From Cryphonectria parasitica EP155 (Eukaryota > Ascomycota > Sordariomycetes > Diaporthales > Cryphonectriaceae): DNA of 64,000 bases. The stretch is from assembly GCF_011745365.1 (NCBI RefSeq), contig NW_024468914.1, positions 3,436,228-3,500,227 on the forward strand, read 5' to 3'. Shown piece after piece: positions 25,585 to 37,106 of this stretch. The translations under genes were made by a program, and so were the position numbers. How positions within the stretch are numbered: the stretch's first letter is position 1; each line of letters begins with the position of its first letter. The notes under the pieces are model-generated. The model saw only the letters and a list, made by a program, of their open reading frames with translations, was not told the origin of the DNA and did no database searches.

Positions 25585-27465
25585 ATGCAAACCCTCAACA
25601 TTCTTAGGCACGTCACGACGGTGCTGCTGCTGCTTCTTCTGGCGCCTCTCGTCCCTGCCACTCACCCTCGCCTTCTCCTCCCATCTGCTCAACTCCCCTC
25701 CTCTTCCTCCACTATCAGTCGTACCAAGGATCACCATGACACCGCAGATAGCCTCTCCACCGTCTACTCAACCCGCATGATCAATTCCATCATCACCCGC
25801 CAGCAGGGTCTCGTCTCCAGCGGCCAGTCCACTTCCACCCTCGAGTCGGGCATGATCTCCCTGGCCATCCAGGCCTGGCTGGACCTTTATGCCCCGTCGT
25901 CCTCTTCCTGGCCGTCGCCCCTTACCACCAACAGCAACAGAACCAAAACCCTGCGAGACGCCACCGCCTCCACCGCCGAGAAAGCTATTGCTTTTCGCGA
26001 CTACGTCGGTGCTATTCTGGATGGCATCACTGCCACGGACGGGTTTACCAACGTCACGGACTCGGAAAGTCTGCCACTGGACAGGTTGACTGTCGCTCAG
26101 GCAATCCAGAGCCTGAAGGATACAGACAGCGCCTCTTCAACCTCAGGACATGTAGTTCCCTCACAGAGTCACCAGAAAGGGCCGGAGAACAGTGACAATA
26201 GTGGCAGCAATAATAATCGGACTGATCCAGCACCAACGTACCAGGTGACGTTGCAAGAGTCGTTGGCTTTGGATGTGTTGAACTTGAGTCTGGCTATCCA
26301 AGAGAGGAATCAGTATGGTGGATTCTGGTAAGTCATTTATCTACCCATCCTCAAATCTTCAATTCAAGAGAAACCCTCCACTTTTCCCAAGCATATAAGG
26401 ATAATCTTCTCATATACTAATCACATCAAAAGGTATTACGTCTACCCCTCCTGGTCCTACCTAGACGGCACCGTCTCCTTCCTCCCCTTCATGTCCGCCA
26501 CCCCAACACACTGGTCCCCCACCGACGCCCTCCTCCAGATCCAGCTCCTCTACGCCCACTGCCAGGACCTGACCAACCCCACAACCCCTCGCTCCGGCCT
26601 CCTCGTCCACGGCTACGACGCCTCCCGCACCGCCGTTTGGGCAAACAATTCCACGGGCGGCTCTCCTTATGTTTGGGGTCGAAGTCTGGGTTGGTATCTG
26701 ACAGGCCTCGTCAACGCATGGGAGGTCTTGACAACCACTGTGGATGAGCACGGGCAAGTCCCACCGAGCAGCAACGACGGGAAAGGCAGGGGAGGAACAA
26801 GGCGTGTGGTTGCAGATCACTGCCGCGGCCAACCTGACTGTGCCGACTTGGTAGCCACCATACAAACTCAATTCACCACCCTCGTCGTCAACCTCGCACG
26901 CTACGCCGACCGCGACACGGGGGCCTTTTGGCAGCTGCCTACCTTGCCTGGCCGGCCGGGGAACCACCTCGAGTCCAGCTCGACGGCGCTCTTCTCGTTT
27001 GCTATCCTCAAGGGGATTCGGCTGGGGCTTGTGGGGGATGAAGAGGTGCCAACGACTGCTTCTTCTTCTTCTTCATCTGCTGGGTGGAAAGATGGTAGCA
27101 ATAAAACTACCACCAAGCCCTCCTCTTCTTCCCCCTTCATATTCTCTTCTCCAAAGCGTATGAACGACAGCAACGGCACCACCTCCCCACCTCCACCACC
27201 TTCTCCTCCGGTGACAACCACAACAACTCTGAAGCAGATAGCCCTACGCGCCTACACATACGCCACCCACAACTTCGTCATCGACTACGGCAACGGCACT
27301 CTGGGCTACAACGGGACTGTCACCGTGTGCAGCCTGAACTCGACGGCTAGCTACGAGTACTACGTGAGCCAGCCTGTGATTCTCAATGCGCCGTTGGGGG
27401 AGGCGGCGTTTGTATTGGCTAGCTTGGAGATGGAACGGTTGGGGGATCGAAAGATTGTTGGTTAA
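25585..27465 (+). CDS. GH105-type unsaturated rhamnogalacturonyl hydrolase, secreted
   Basis: Predicted alpha/alpha-barrel glycosidase of 591 aa encoded by 25585..26327 and 26433..27465. It would remove the unsaturated galacturonyl residue left by rhamnogalacturonan lyases. The start at 25585 gives a clear signal peptide (VTTVLLLLLLAPLVPA). An upstream in-frame ATG at 25387 would bury it behind a polyglutamine leader and was rejected. The intron (donor GTAAGT, acceptor AAAAG) splits a tryptophan codon and joins GGFW to YYVYPSWSYLDG. The SYLDGTVSFLPF segment matches the GH88/GH105 motif with the catalytic aspartate, here D259 by position. HGYDASR, then VWGRSLGWYLTGLVNAWEVL, is the second family hallmark. 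Low-complexity Ser/Pro insertions interrupt both halves (about 180-225 and 450-500), making the protein longer than bacterial YteR-like enzymes. It is the logical partner of the PL4 lyase at 6.4 kb. Confidence 0.82.
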
Positions 27466-28230
27466 ACTACGGGACTGTAGGTCCAGGCAAAGACTGGAGG
27501 ATGGTAGAGTAATAAATGATGATTGAGAGACTGATACACTTTCATATTTCAATTCTGAGCGTCAAAAACGAAAGTTGAACTGGCAGATATTACAGGGGGA
27601 AAAGCCAGAGGAAGAGACATCACGCGGACTGCCCCATCACATAACCGATAATTCATAGCTCTCAAAAGTCTCAGATGTTTCTCTTGAAGCCCTCATAGGA
27701 AACCATTAGATAATGCGCAGGTTGTTTGTCATTGCATCTCTGTTCTCGTTCTCTTTCCCTCCTATACTGTGACCCTTGACCTGTATCATGACATGTCTAT
27801 TGATTAAGTATCCAGTCCGTCCCGTCTCCAAACTCCAGGCTATCTTGTATTGTATCCTGTCATTCTGTAATGCTTGTCTTCTGAGAATAGACAAGCAGGT
27901 CAATCTTTCTCTTCGTAGGAAATGCCCAAAAGGAAAACAAACAAGTCCCATGCAGCGCCTCGGATATTGGGCAAGCTTGTCTTGCAGACGAAGAACTCTT
28001 CAGTACCCATATACCCATTCAGATACCCAAAGACAGAACACTTCCACAGTAACACCGAGACATTCCTCATGCTTGGTAGGTATTGTGTATCCTCGCCTCA
28101 ACACACAAGTCTCACTTGACTCCGCGTGACGAAACATCCATTCCAATAATTATCACCCTACCCCTCGAAGAAACGCCCCAAAAGATTCGTCCTCGATTCG
28201 TGCGACACACATTGCCAGCGGAGCCACCAC
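27466..28230. other. convergent intergenic region
   Basis: This 0.77-kb stretch lies between the 3' ends of the GH105 gene (plus) and the sterol glucosyltransferase gene (minus). It is AT-rich with no supportable ORF and probably holds both 3' UTRs. Confidence 0.55.
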
Positions 28231-31200
28231 CTACCGGCCCCGCTTCTCCGCATGATCGCGAGTATCTTTCGGCGAGACTTTATCCTTGCGCCGTCTAGAA
28301 CCAGAGCCGCTGCTGCTCGCCTGCCGCAGCGGGCTTCGCTGTCCAGCCGGCGCAGTCGTACCTGCAGTCGTCCAGAGCACGCTGTTGCTGGGCACGGCCG
28401 CCCTCTGATGTGCGCTGGGAGGACTGGCGGCCTCGCTGCCTGATGTGAAGAAAGAGCTCCGTTGGAGCGCGATGTCGATGTCCACGTCCTCGTCCTCGTC
28501 CGGACCGTCTTCCCCTACAAACGTCCAGCTTTCCTCCTCGGCGTCATCATCCACAGTATCGGAGCCATAGTTGCTCGTATGCCCTGCGGCGGCGGCGTTC
28601 TTTCCTGCCTTCTTTTCGATGAGAGATTTGGCGTATTCCATGTCGCGGTAGATGCATTGGATTGCCGTGTCGACGCCATTCTCCTGGATACCACATTTAG
28701 CAAGATGATGTAGATATTGAGGGACGAAATCTCATCGAAGATCATGACACTTACCTTGCGGATATTCTCCCCCAACACCCTCGCCTTGACGATCATCCTC
28801 TCGGAATGAGTCGCTTCCCACAGTGCCCGTGCAAATGAGTTGACGCCCCACTTCTTCAGCAGAATGCCCACACCAAGATCCTCGACACGTCCTCCAAAGA
28901 AGAACTGATCGCCAAAGAAAGGTCGAATGATGGTGGGTATGCCGGCACGCAAGCTGGCGCCCGTCGTACCTGATCCACCATGGTGCGCTGCGGCGTCAAT
29001 TTGGTTGAACAGCCAGTCATGGGGAGCTGACTTGATGGCGAGGATCTCAGGCGGGAGAGGGATCTCTGTCGTGCCGTGGGCGGTGGGGTTGCCATCGCTA
29101 GTCGTGTGGCCAGACTGCTCTCCGGAGGCAGCTCCCTCCGCCTTGGGATCCAGCCGGTCACTCCAGCCCTTGCTGAGGATACACCTTACATCGGCCTTAA
29201 CAACAGCATCGATGATCTCGCGCGTGAATTTGGCTGGGTTGTCGAGGATAATACTGCCGAAGCCAATATACACCAGCTTCTTGCCATCCTTGCGAGCCTT
29301 GTCGATGAAGGCGACAAGATCTGCAGGCGGCGTCCAGTCCTTGCCGCCTTCGTCGAGGAACCAGTACCCAGTGACGCGGATCCAGTCACTGTAGTCCATC
29401 GGAGGAGGGACAACCTGTGGAGAGAAGTTGTAGATAAAAGGCACCTTGTTTGGCTGCAGCTTCTCAAGACTGGTGCTTGGCAGGCCGAGGGTCTTATTTC
29501 GCCATTTATTGATCTGGTGGGCCGTCGCCTTCCAGAATACAGCATCAAAAAGGACGTACGTGATGAGATTGTACGCGCCGCCCATTTTGCGTTCTGGCAT
29601 CATGAAGGCGTGCGGATAGGCTCTGGTCCTTGTCCATGGCATGCCAAAGGCACGGAAGTAGGGAATGCAGAGCTTCTCCGCGATATGGATGCCTCCCATC
29701 GCAGAGGGGCTCTCGATGAGCACGTCAGACCCTCTACACGCCAGCCAGCTGCTGCTGAGAAGGCCGTCGAGCCAACTTCGCATAGTTGAGTTTGCCTTTT
29801 GCAGAAACGAGACTGTGAAGGTGCCATTCTCGATGCAGAGCCGCATCAGCTCGCCGGGATCCCCCTCGACAGGTGCAAACTCAATGCCGTGCTTCTCAAT
29901 CCAGCCCTTGAATTCAAGATGGGTGGCAATTTTTGGCTTGTGACCTTCGGCAAGCAGCCCCTTGCAAAGTGCAATGTAAGGCTGCACGTCACCACGCGAA
30001 CCAATAGTCAGACAGGTGACTCGAAGGGCCTTTTCTGGCTTGAAGTTGACAAAGGACGCCTTGGGGTCATCGAAGATGATAGTAGGTCCATCAGATCCGG
30101 TGGAGGCGTGTCGTGGAAGTGTCAGTTCATGTTCCGGAAACTCGTCGTGTCGGGCCTCCTCGAGAGCTTTCTGCTCGGCTACGGCCTTCTCCGCCTCCTC
30201 TCTCGCCTCCACATCCAGCTCGCCAGAGTCGCGCAGGAATTTCGAAGCTTCTATGCCTTTGTGTAGGAAGGCAGTCAGGTCGTCGCGAAGGGCTGAGTCG
30301 CCAAACTCGAAGAATAACTCCTCGTGCCCGCGGATCACAACTACCAGACCAGCATAGCCCAGTCGGAAACCACTGGATTTGGTCACGTTCTCGATATCTC
30401 GGATCGGTAGAATAAGCTTTGTGCGCGTGCCGGGCATGAGGCTTCGAAAACACAGTGTCCGGTCGCTGAGGTAGACCTTGCCGTAAAGGGGAAGGACGCG
30501 CATGAAGTATCCGAAGTAGGTGGCCCGCAGCCTCTCGCTCCTGGGCAGGGCGAAGTGTATCTGGAAGCGATCCTCTGCGATCCTGTCTTGCTCCTCATCA
30601 TCGGGCTCTTCACCAGTCTTGAGAGCTGCATGCTCATCGTAGTGCTTCTGGCCGCCTTTCCACATGCCCGACACCTTGCCGGCGTAGCCCATCGATTCTG
30701 TGGCAAGCATACCGCTCATCTTCTTGGAGTGGCGGGTCAGGTACTCCGCGAAAGCACCTACTCGCTGCAGGGGATACGTTCCAATCTTCGTGATGGTCTC
30801 CAGTGTTGCGGCTGGGCCCTCAAACTTCTCCCCTGATGCTGGGTCAGGGACGTGTCCCGTCGTCGCCGCATGGTGCGGTTGGAACTGATCCAGGTTGCCA
30901 GCAGAGAGGTGATGTTTTGGGCTTCGCGGCTGGTGTTCCCGTCCTTTCGCTGAACTGGACCTCTGTACGGTGGGGCTATGGAAAACATCACTACCTCGGA
31001 GTATCTGGCTGGCGGACTGATCCAGTTCGCCAGAAGTCGTCATGGCTGAGAAGCTCACGATACTGGGGTCTTCCGTGGACTCAGCATACGAGTCTGCTGA
31101 CTCTAGACGCTTACCGCTACGACGTTGTCGGCTCAGGGAGCGTTCTCGATCTCGGCTGAAGCTGCGCCGAGGCGAGGCATCGCCACGGGGGATATCTGTA

Positions 31201-33187
31201 CTCCTGCGTGTGAATTGCCGTATCGCGTCGAAGCTGCTCCTGGGGTATTCTCCGCTCCCACGAGGAGATGGACCTGTGGGTGACCGGGGGCTGTGTGGTG
31301 AGAGTGTGGCCCTCACATTGTCACGTAATTTGCCAGTGCGTATCTCGGCGGGGGCGGAAAGCCCGGGTCTGTTGCCGATATAAGAGCTGCGTTTGGAGTC
31401 TCCTTTGGAGTCACTGGGAGTTACTGCCTGGTCTGCCTTCTTGGCCTCACTTTCACGGCGTTGCTGTACGGCATCCTCGATGAGAATCTTGAGGACGCCG
31501 ATGGCTTCCTGCCCTAAGCTGAAGAACGAGAAGAAGTACTACTTGACATTAGCGACGAGGAAACAACAAGGCTTGGAAGGACAAAGGCGATTATTCTCAC
31601 TTCGTCGATAGCATACGTCTCGTCATTGTCAATGACGCGTATCTTGCAGGTTTCGGCAAACTCAAGCATCTGTGTCTCCTCGATGTCAATCACGTTTTGA
31701 ATCGGCAGGCTGATCTTGACGCTATCGCCGTCATTATGACTCCGGAAAATGACGCGCTGTAGACACTTGACCCATTCCTTGGCGCTCTGCGCACTGTCGG
31801 CCCGGAAGTAATATGTGCGGTGGTCTGTTTCCAAGGTAAAGTTGACGCCATCCTTGTCCTTGTCCGTCACGGAGGCGGAGATGCCATAGCGAAGATCGAT
31901 TTGGCCGTGGGGGAAGTAGAGGTTAGACGAGTCGCGGTAGTAGGAGAAGACATCGCCTTTGAGTCGGAACCAATATCGGTTGTATTTTGGATTCCGCTTG
32001 CCCGACTTGGAGAGGTGGCCAGACTTGGTGACTTCATGCTGGTATACTGTAAGCGACGTCGTCTCGGCGACCAACCCGGGGGGACTAACCGCCTTCTTGG
32101 GAAGGTAAGCGTAGAAGCAGATGTGCTTGGATGTGATGTAGATGTAGCCCTGGAGGAGCACGCCCTGAAGCAGCCAGCAAGGATACTCTGTTGTATGATA
32201 TGCTGTCAGTACCAATGCCCATTCCTTGCTGTCGATGAGACGGGGGTTCTGACCTGCTATAAGCTCCTCGGGTTCGTCAAGCTCAAAGATGCCCTGCAGC
32301 CGTTTCGAGAGCTCCGTGGGTCCTGTCCCTGTCAAATCGGGGGTCGCGGGCCTCACATCCATCGATCCTCGCTCGAGATCCGAACTCGGCCGTGCTGCTA
32401 CTTCTGCGCGGGCTTCCAGCATGCGGCTCATCACTGGCGCAAGGCGATTCCCATCATGTGTGCTTGATAATACTAGAGCCTCGTCCACGGCAGATTCTGG
32501 CTCTGACTCTTCCTGTATCTGTGTAACCGGCTTCTTCTCGTCTTTTTTGGACCGGCTCTTGGACGACAGCCTCGATAATAACGGGACTGACCTCATAAGT
32601 TTGTCTCCGCTGAACCTCCTCCTGTGGCTCCTTCGACTCTTGGATCCCGGTTTCGTCAGAACGGTGGTCTGTGACATTGGATTTGCCAGCGCATCATGCC
32701 TGGTGTGCTCCTCACGACCTGATTCGTCGTCACGGGAATCGTCTGCATCCTCCTCTTCGCTGCTGTGGCCCTCGAAGCGGTTGTGGAAGTCGACCTTGGG
32801 CCCGGCAGCAGCGATGAGACCAAATATGCTTTGATTCAAGTTGACGAACGGGCGGTTGCCCCCGAGTCCAACTGGTAACACATCCTCCTCCTGCTCGTCA
32901 TCCTCCTCTTTCCGCCTCAGCTGGTCTGGGAAGTCCATCGTGTGAGAATGGGGAGGATGTCGCTTCTGTAGTTTGCGGTGGAGGGTTCGACGTCGGGGAT
33001 CGCTAGGTGACGGGCTGATCGGAGACAAGGTGATTGTAGGTGATTGCGGCAACGAGGGCTGTGAAGAGATGGATAAAACAGGGCCTCGTTGCTGACGATG
33101 TGTGCTCCTCCGAGGTTCTGGTTGCGAGGAGGCAGAGGGCTGAGGAGGAGCAGAGGTAGGAGACTGAGGCTGTTGTTGAGGCTCCAT
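28231..33187 (-). CDS. ATG26: sterol 3-beta-glucosyltransferase Atg26
   Basis: UDP-glucose:sterol glucosyltransferase of 1585 aa encoded by complement(28231..28683, 28755..31538, 31601..32187, 32254..33187). Family members add glucose to ergosterol, and in some fungi the enzyme is needed for pexophagy. The N-terminal region is long and Ser/Arg-rich. GRAM domain 1 (about 297-360) contains [15 protein letters not shown] and [14 protein letters not shown] domain (about 375-475) contains [15 protein letters not shown] domain 2 follows near 830-900 ([13 protein letters not shown]). The GT28/GT1 catalytic part starts at about 1012 with [20 protein letters not shown] and holds IGFGSI and the donor-binding [17 protein letters not shown] (about 1358-1374). 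All introns are 62-71 bp and in phase. The intron at 32188-32253 has no in-frame stop and was called because its removal restores the conserved GRAM1 sequence. The C-terminal 200 residues are acidic and then basic, probably disordered. Confidence 0.92.
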
Positions 33188-34986
33188 CGTGTCTGCATGG
33201 GCCTAGACAGGCGGCAGCCCACCCCAAAAGGAACGGATGCCTGCAGGGTAGCCTGCAGCTGCTGGGGGTGTGCAAGTGGTCGGTGGGTACCGTATGACGA
33301 AGGTGCACAGGCAGGTATGCGGCTCTGGTTGGGCAGACAAAATTGGAGGATACTCGGATGACAGTTGATGGGCGGCGGTTGGAGAAGTTGCACTATCGGA
33401 TGCGCATCGTACCCTGGATGTGTGACTTGTAGGGGATTGGAGGAATCGCAGCCTAGAGTGCTATGCTGCGCTTGGCCAGACGGACCAAAAGATCAATGAC
33501 AAGAGAATAAAGGTTTCTCGGGTCTGACAGGAGAAGAGATGATTAGCCGTCGAACAAAAGGAAAAAGATGGCCACTCAGTTGACCGGGGTTCAGATGCAG
33601 CAGGATATGCAGAGGGCGCCAGCCTGCAGATGAAGGAATAAGTGACCAGTCCGTGTTTTGCTAGAACATGCATCGTCGCTCCACCAGCCTTGGGGGTTTT
33701 TCCTTCTTTTGCTAACTGAGTTGCTACCATAATATGCGCTGTGATGGATGTATCGCGCGGCTAGCAGATGCAGTCACATGCCAGGCTGACTCACCCAACA
33801 AGCGATGACCGATGTCTTGGTAGCAGGTGATGATGGCTGGCGATGAAGATGATAATTGACGATGGTGGTAGAGGATCGATCGGGGACAGCTGAGACAACA
33901 AACCTCTTGAATTGCAGAGACTTCGATCCCAGCGTTGATGTTCGAAAGAAAGCTTTGCGAGGGGTGCAACAGAGAGGAAAAGAAAGAGAGGAGAGGCTCT
34001 GTCTAGTGGAGGCTCATGGGCTAGTAAATATTAGGAAGGATAACAGGGAATGCAACATCACTATGGATGAATATTTAGACCTTTGTCTTTCTCTGTAATA
34101 TTTGTGTGCTCATCCGGGACCGGGAGCGAAGAAAGAGATCCTCTTGGACGGGTCACGAACTTGCCTGTGTACGATCTTGAGCTGCAAGTAGTTCTTTCCC
34201 GCTAACTTTTGCACCATTTCAGCTTGTGACGAAACCATCCAGGTCAGTACGCCCAGTTCAGCAAGCCAGGATGATAGAGACAGGTGACAGCGGGCCCCCC
34301 TGGCACAATTCAACGGGGATATGATTGGTCAAGATAGTGCTCAAGCTCAGGGTCAGCGGGGCCGCAGGGTATGTCTAGCGGCAATTCTTATCGATAATAG
34401 TGGGTTTCAGCGGTGCCTTACGGGGACCTGTTTAGTGCCGTCATCGAGCTAGAGGCCCGCGAGGGACGACGGGCTGAGGTCGGCAGGTCGGGTCCATCGG
34501 GTCCTATCCACAGGCCCATCAAGGTCACAGTCCCCAGGGGCGAGCAGCTCCTGTGACAGAAAGACCCGTCACATGTCAACATGAAGAGCCATCATTCAGT
34601 CCCTTTACCGACAATGTACACACAACTTTTTCTTGCTTGCATTTTTTGCCCCCTCTCTTTTTCATCCCAGCTTGCTTCTCAAAATTCCGGCAGGACTAGG
34701 TGATTACGAACACGAGGGGCGTTTAGTTTCATGCGAAGCGGAGACGCAACATGGGCGAACCGGAAGGGTAAAAAGCGAGAGCGAGGCAGGGCACATGCTA
34801 AGACAAAGGCGATTGCGAACATGATAATGCGAATAAAGCGCCTCTCAGAAGAAAACGTGGTAGTAGGCTCTGACAAGAAAGCGTCTCAAGACGCCTATCC
34901 ATATACCCAACTCCGAGCTTTTGGCCGACTGAAGGGACCGCGAAAACCAAGAGAAAGGAATACGAAACCTTACAATCATCCAATTC
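33188..34986. other. intergenic region upstream of ATG26
   Basis: A 1.8-kb stretch between the ATG26 start and the 3' end of CMR1, both on the minus strand. Open frames are short, without motifs and inconsistent between strands. It should contain the ATG26 promoter and leader and the CMR1 3' UTR. No RNA gene was seen. Confidence 0.5.
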
Positions 34987-36612
34987 TCACATCCAAAGAC
35001 ATACCTTCCCCGATGCCGTCCCGCCCACAACCCAGTTCTGCGTCGGATGCAGATGCGCCACAGCCGGCACGGCCGTGATGCCCTCGCCGTCCAGCTGCGC
35101 CAGCTGCTCACCGTCGGCGCCGTAGACGTCGACAAAGCGGTTCATGTTCCCGATCGCAAGCTTCGCGATTCCGTCTGCCGGGTGCCGCTGCCACTGGGGC
35201 TTCAGGATCGTCACCCACCGGCCCGTCTGGTTATTGTGCTTGACCACGTGCGTGGGCTTCATCTCGTCATCGCCCGCCGTGTACCCAGCCTTCCATCTCG
35301 ACGCCGCCTCCGAGAAGTCATAGATCTTGATCGTGTCGTCGTACGAGCTCGTGGCCACGTGGCCTGTCGGGCTCCATGATGCATGGGAGACAGAGAGCCG
35401 GGAGACGTGCTCGCCGACGGGGTGTGGATGTGGAGATGCCTTGCCGGTGATCTTGCGCAGATCCCAGATCTTCATGGTGCGGTCCAGAGAGGCTGTGGCC
35501 AGGAGGTGCGGAGCCTGAGGGTGCAGCGAGAAGCCACCAATCTTGGCGTCGCTGAGCTCCCAGATCTCGGCGTCGTCCTTCGTACGGAGGTCGTACCGGC
35601 CAACGGAGCCCGAGAGGGTGGAGAAAATGATTGTGTGGGGATCGCTCGAGGCCATATCGATGGAACTGATGGGGAGGTCTTGCTCGTCGTCCGGCCCGAA
35701 CACTTGGACCGAGACCGGTGTCCCCGCACCAAGGTCGAGTTTTCGGATAGTCGAGTCGTAGGAGGCCGTGTAGACTGCGTTGAAATCTGTGGAGGGGAAG
35801 TGGAAGGACGATATAGTCCTCGTGTGCGTCTTGAAAGCTGATATCACGGGTGGCTCGACGGAAACTTCGTCCTCGTCCTCGTCATTGACCTCGGTTACCT
35901 CCTGTGAGGCGTCAAAAATGCCCATAGCACCCTCCTTATCTCCGGCAAAAATCAAAGGCTTCGCTTGTGTAGGGTGGAATCCCATTGAGTAAATTCGCTG
36001 CGGAACAATTTTGATATCTGGCGAGAATAGAGATTAGCAAAATAGTCTTGGTGGCTTCCGTACCTGCGATAGTGTTGTGATCGACTTACCATTAACAGCC
36101 CACTTATCATACATCTCCAGTTTGTTCATGCTTTCTCTCAGCTTCTTCAAATCCTTATCCGTAGTCTTCTTTATATCGTCCTCGTCAAACGTCCGCACGC
36201 CAGGATCAGCCCCCATCTTGGGCAGCAGAAGTCCCAATGAATTAATATTGTCATTAAATTTCCTGCCTTCGACCATAATACTGTCCAAGCTCAGGTCGTC
36301 CGAAACCCTAGCCTTTTTGGCCGGCCTTTCCGGAGGAAGCAGGGCGGCCGGGACATTGTCGTCGCGTTCTCTCTTGACGGGATCCTGACCCTTGAGTCGT
36401 GAACTCGCCCTTGTCGCAACGGTAGGTTCGCGCTTCGGTCTCTCACTCCTACCGACAGGAGATCTCTTGCGTCGCACTGGCTTGGGTGCAGGAGGAGGCT
36501 TTGCAATTTTAACGGCGGACTTTGAGATGTCTTTGAGAATGGCTTGGTTGGCGGCGATGTTCTGCAGTCTACGCTGCTCGAAGAGGGACACGCCCTCCTT
36601 CTTGGGAGGCAT
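34987..36612 (-). CDS. CMR1: WD40-repeat DNA-damage-binding protein Cmr1 (WDR76-like)
   Basis: Nuclear WD40 protein of 517 aa encoded by complement(34987..36017, 36090..36612). The yeast orthologue binds DNA after UV damage and joins stress-induced quality-control foci. The N-terminal 170 residues are basic and hydrophilic, with FEQRRLQNIAANQAIL near the start, several KR-rich stretches and RASSRLKG. The rest forms a beta-propeller with typical WD blades: GFHPTQAKPLIFAGDKEG, AVYTASYDSTIRKLDL, LLATASLDRTMKIWDLR, HVATSSYDDTIKIYDF and a final HPTQNWVVGGTASGKVCLWM. The 72-bp intron splits an aspartate codon between WAVN and IKIVPQRI. The stop follows directly after the last blade, as in other family members, although GTATGT at that point could be misread as a donor. 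It is divergent from the Mtf2-like gene with 494 bp between the start codons. Confidence 0.88.
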
Positions 36613-37106
36613 GATTTTTCTTCAAAAATAGATATCAGTAGCAAAGATCTTCAGGATTGGAAAGTACGAAGGGCAGTCACTTTGAACTTGACAAGAGCAG
36701 ACTGGATGTAAGGAAAATGGAGTGGGCTGTGAAGCTCACGGCGTCATCAGATTCTCAGACTAGAGAAGAAAAAAGGCACTTTAAAAGAAGAGACGCGTCA
36801 ACTTTGGCGCGATGGCCGGCAGCCATTGACACAGTGACGCCCTTTCGCGAGTAGCACGCGCTAGCACGCTCCTTTCCAGGGGCCCGAATAGGCATGGCAG
36901 GGCACCAATTCACAGGGGTCCGTGGTGGGTAGAATGGCGATAAGCATGGCTCCGTCTTATCGGGTGGGACGACCCCTGTAAATTTTTTAGTCCGTTCTGC
37001 AACCTCAACTTTCCAATCCAAGCCGTAATTTTGCCTGCTGTATTTTCTTCCTCCCATCACGAGTTAACCAACAGCGCTCTTGGTGAGAGATTGAATTATT
37101 GCCGAG
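36613..37106. promoter_or_regulatory. shared divergent promoter region of CMR1 and the Mtf2-like gene
   Basis: This 494-bp interval separates two head-to-head start codons and must hold both promoters. No TATA box or other site is assigned with confidence. An MluI-core-like ACGCGT occurs near 36793. The site is named by inspection only. Confidence 0.45.
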
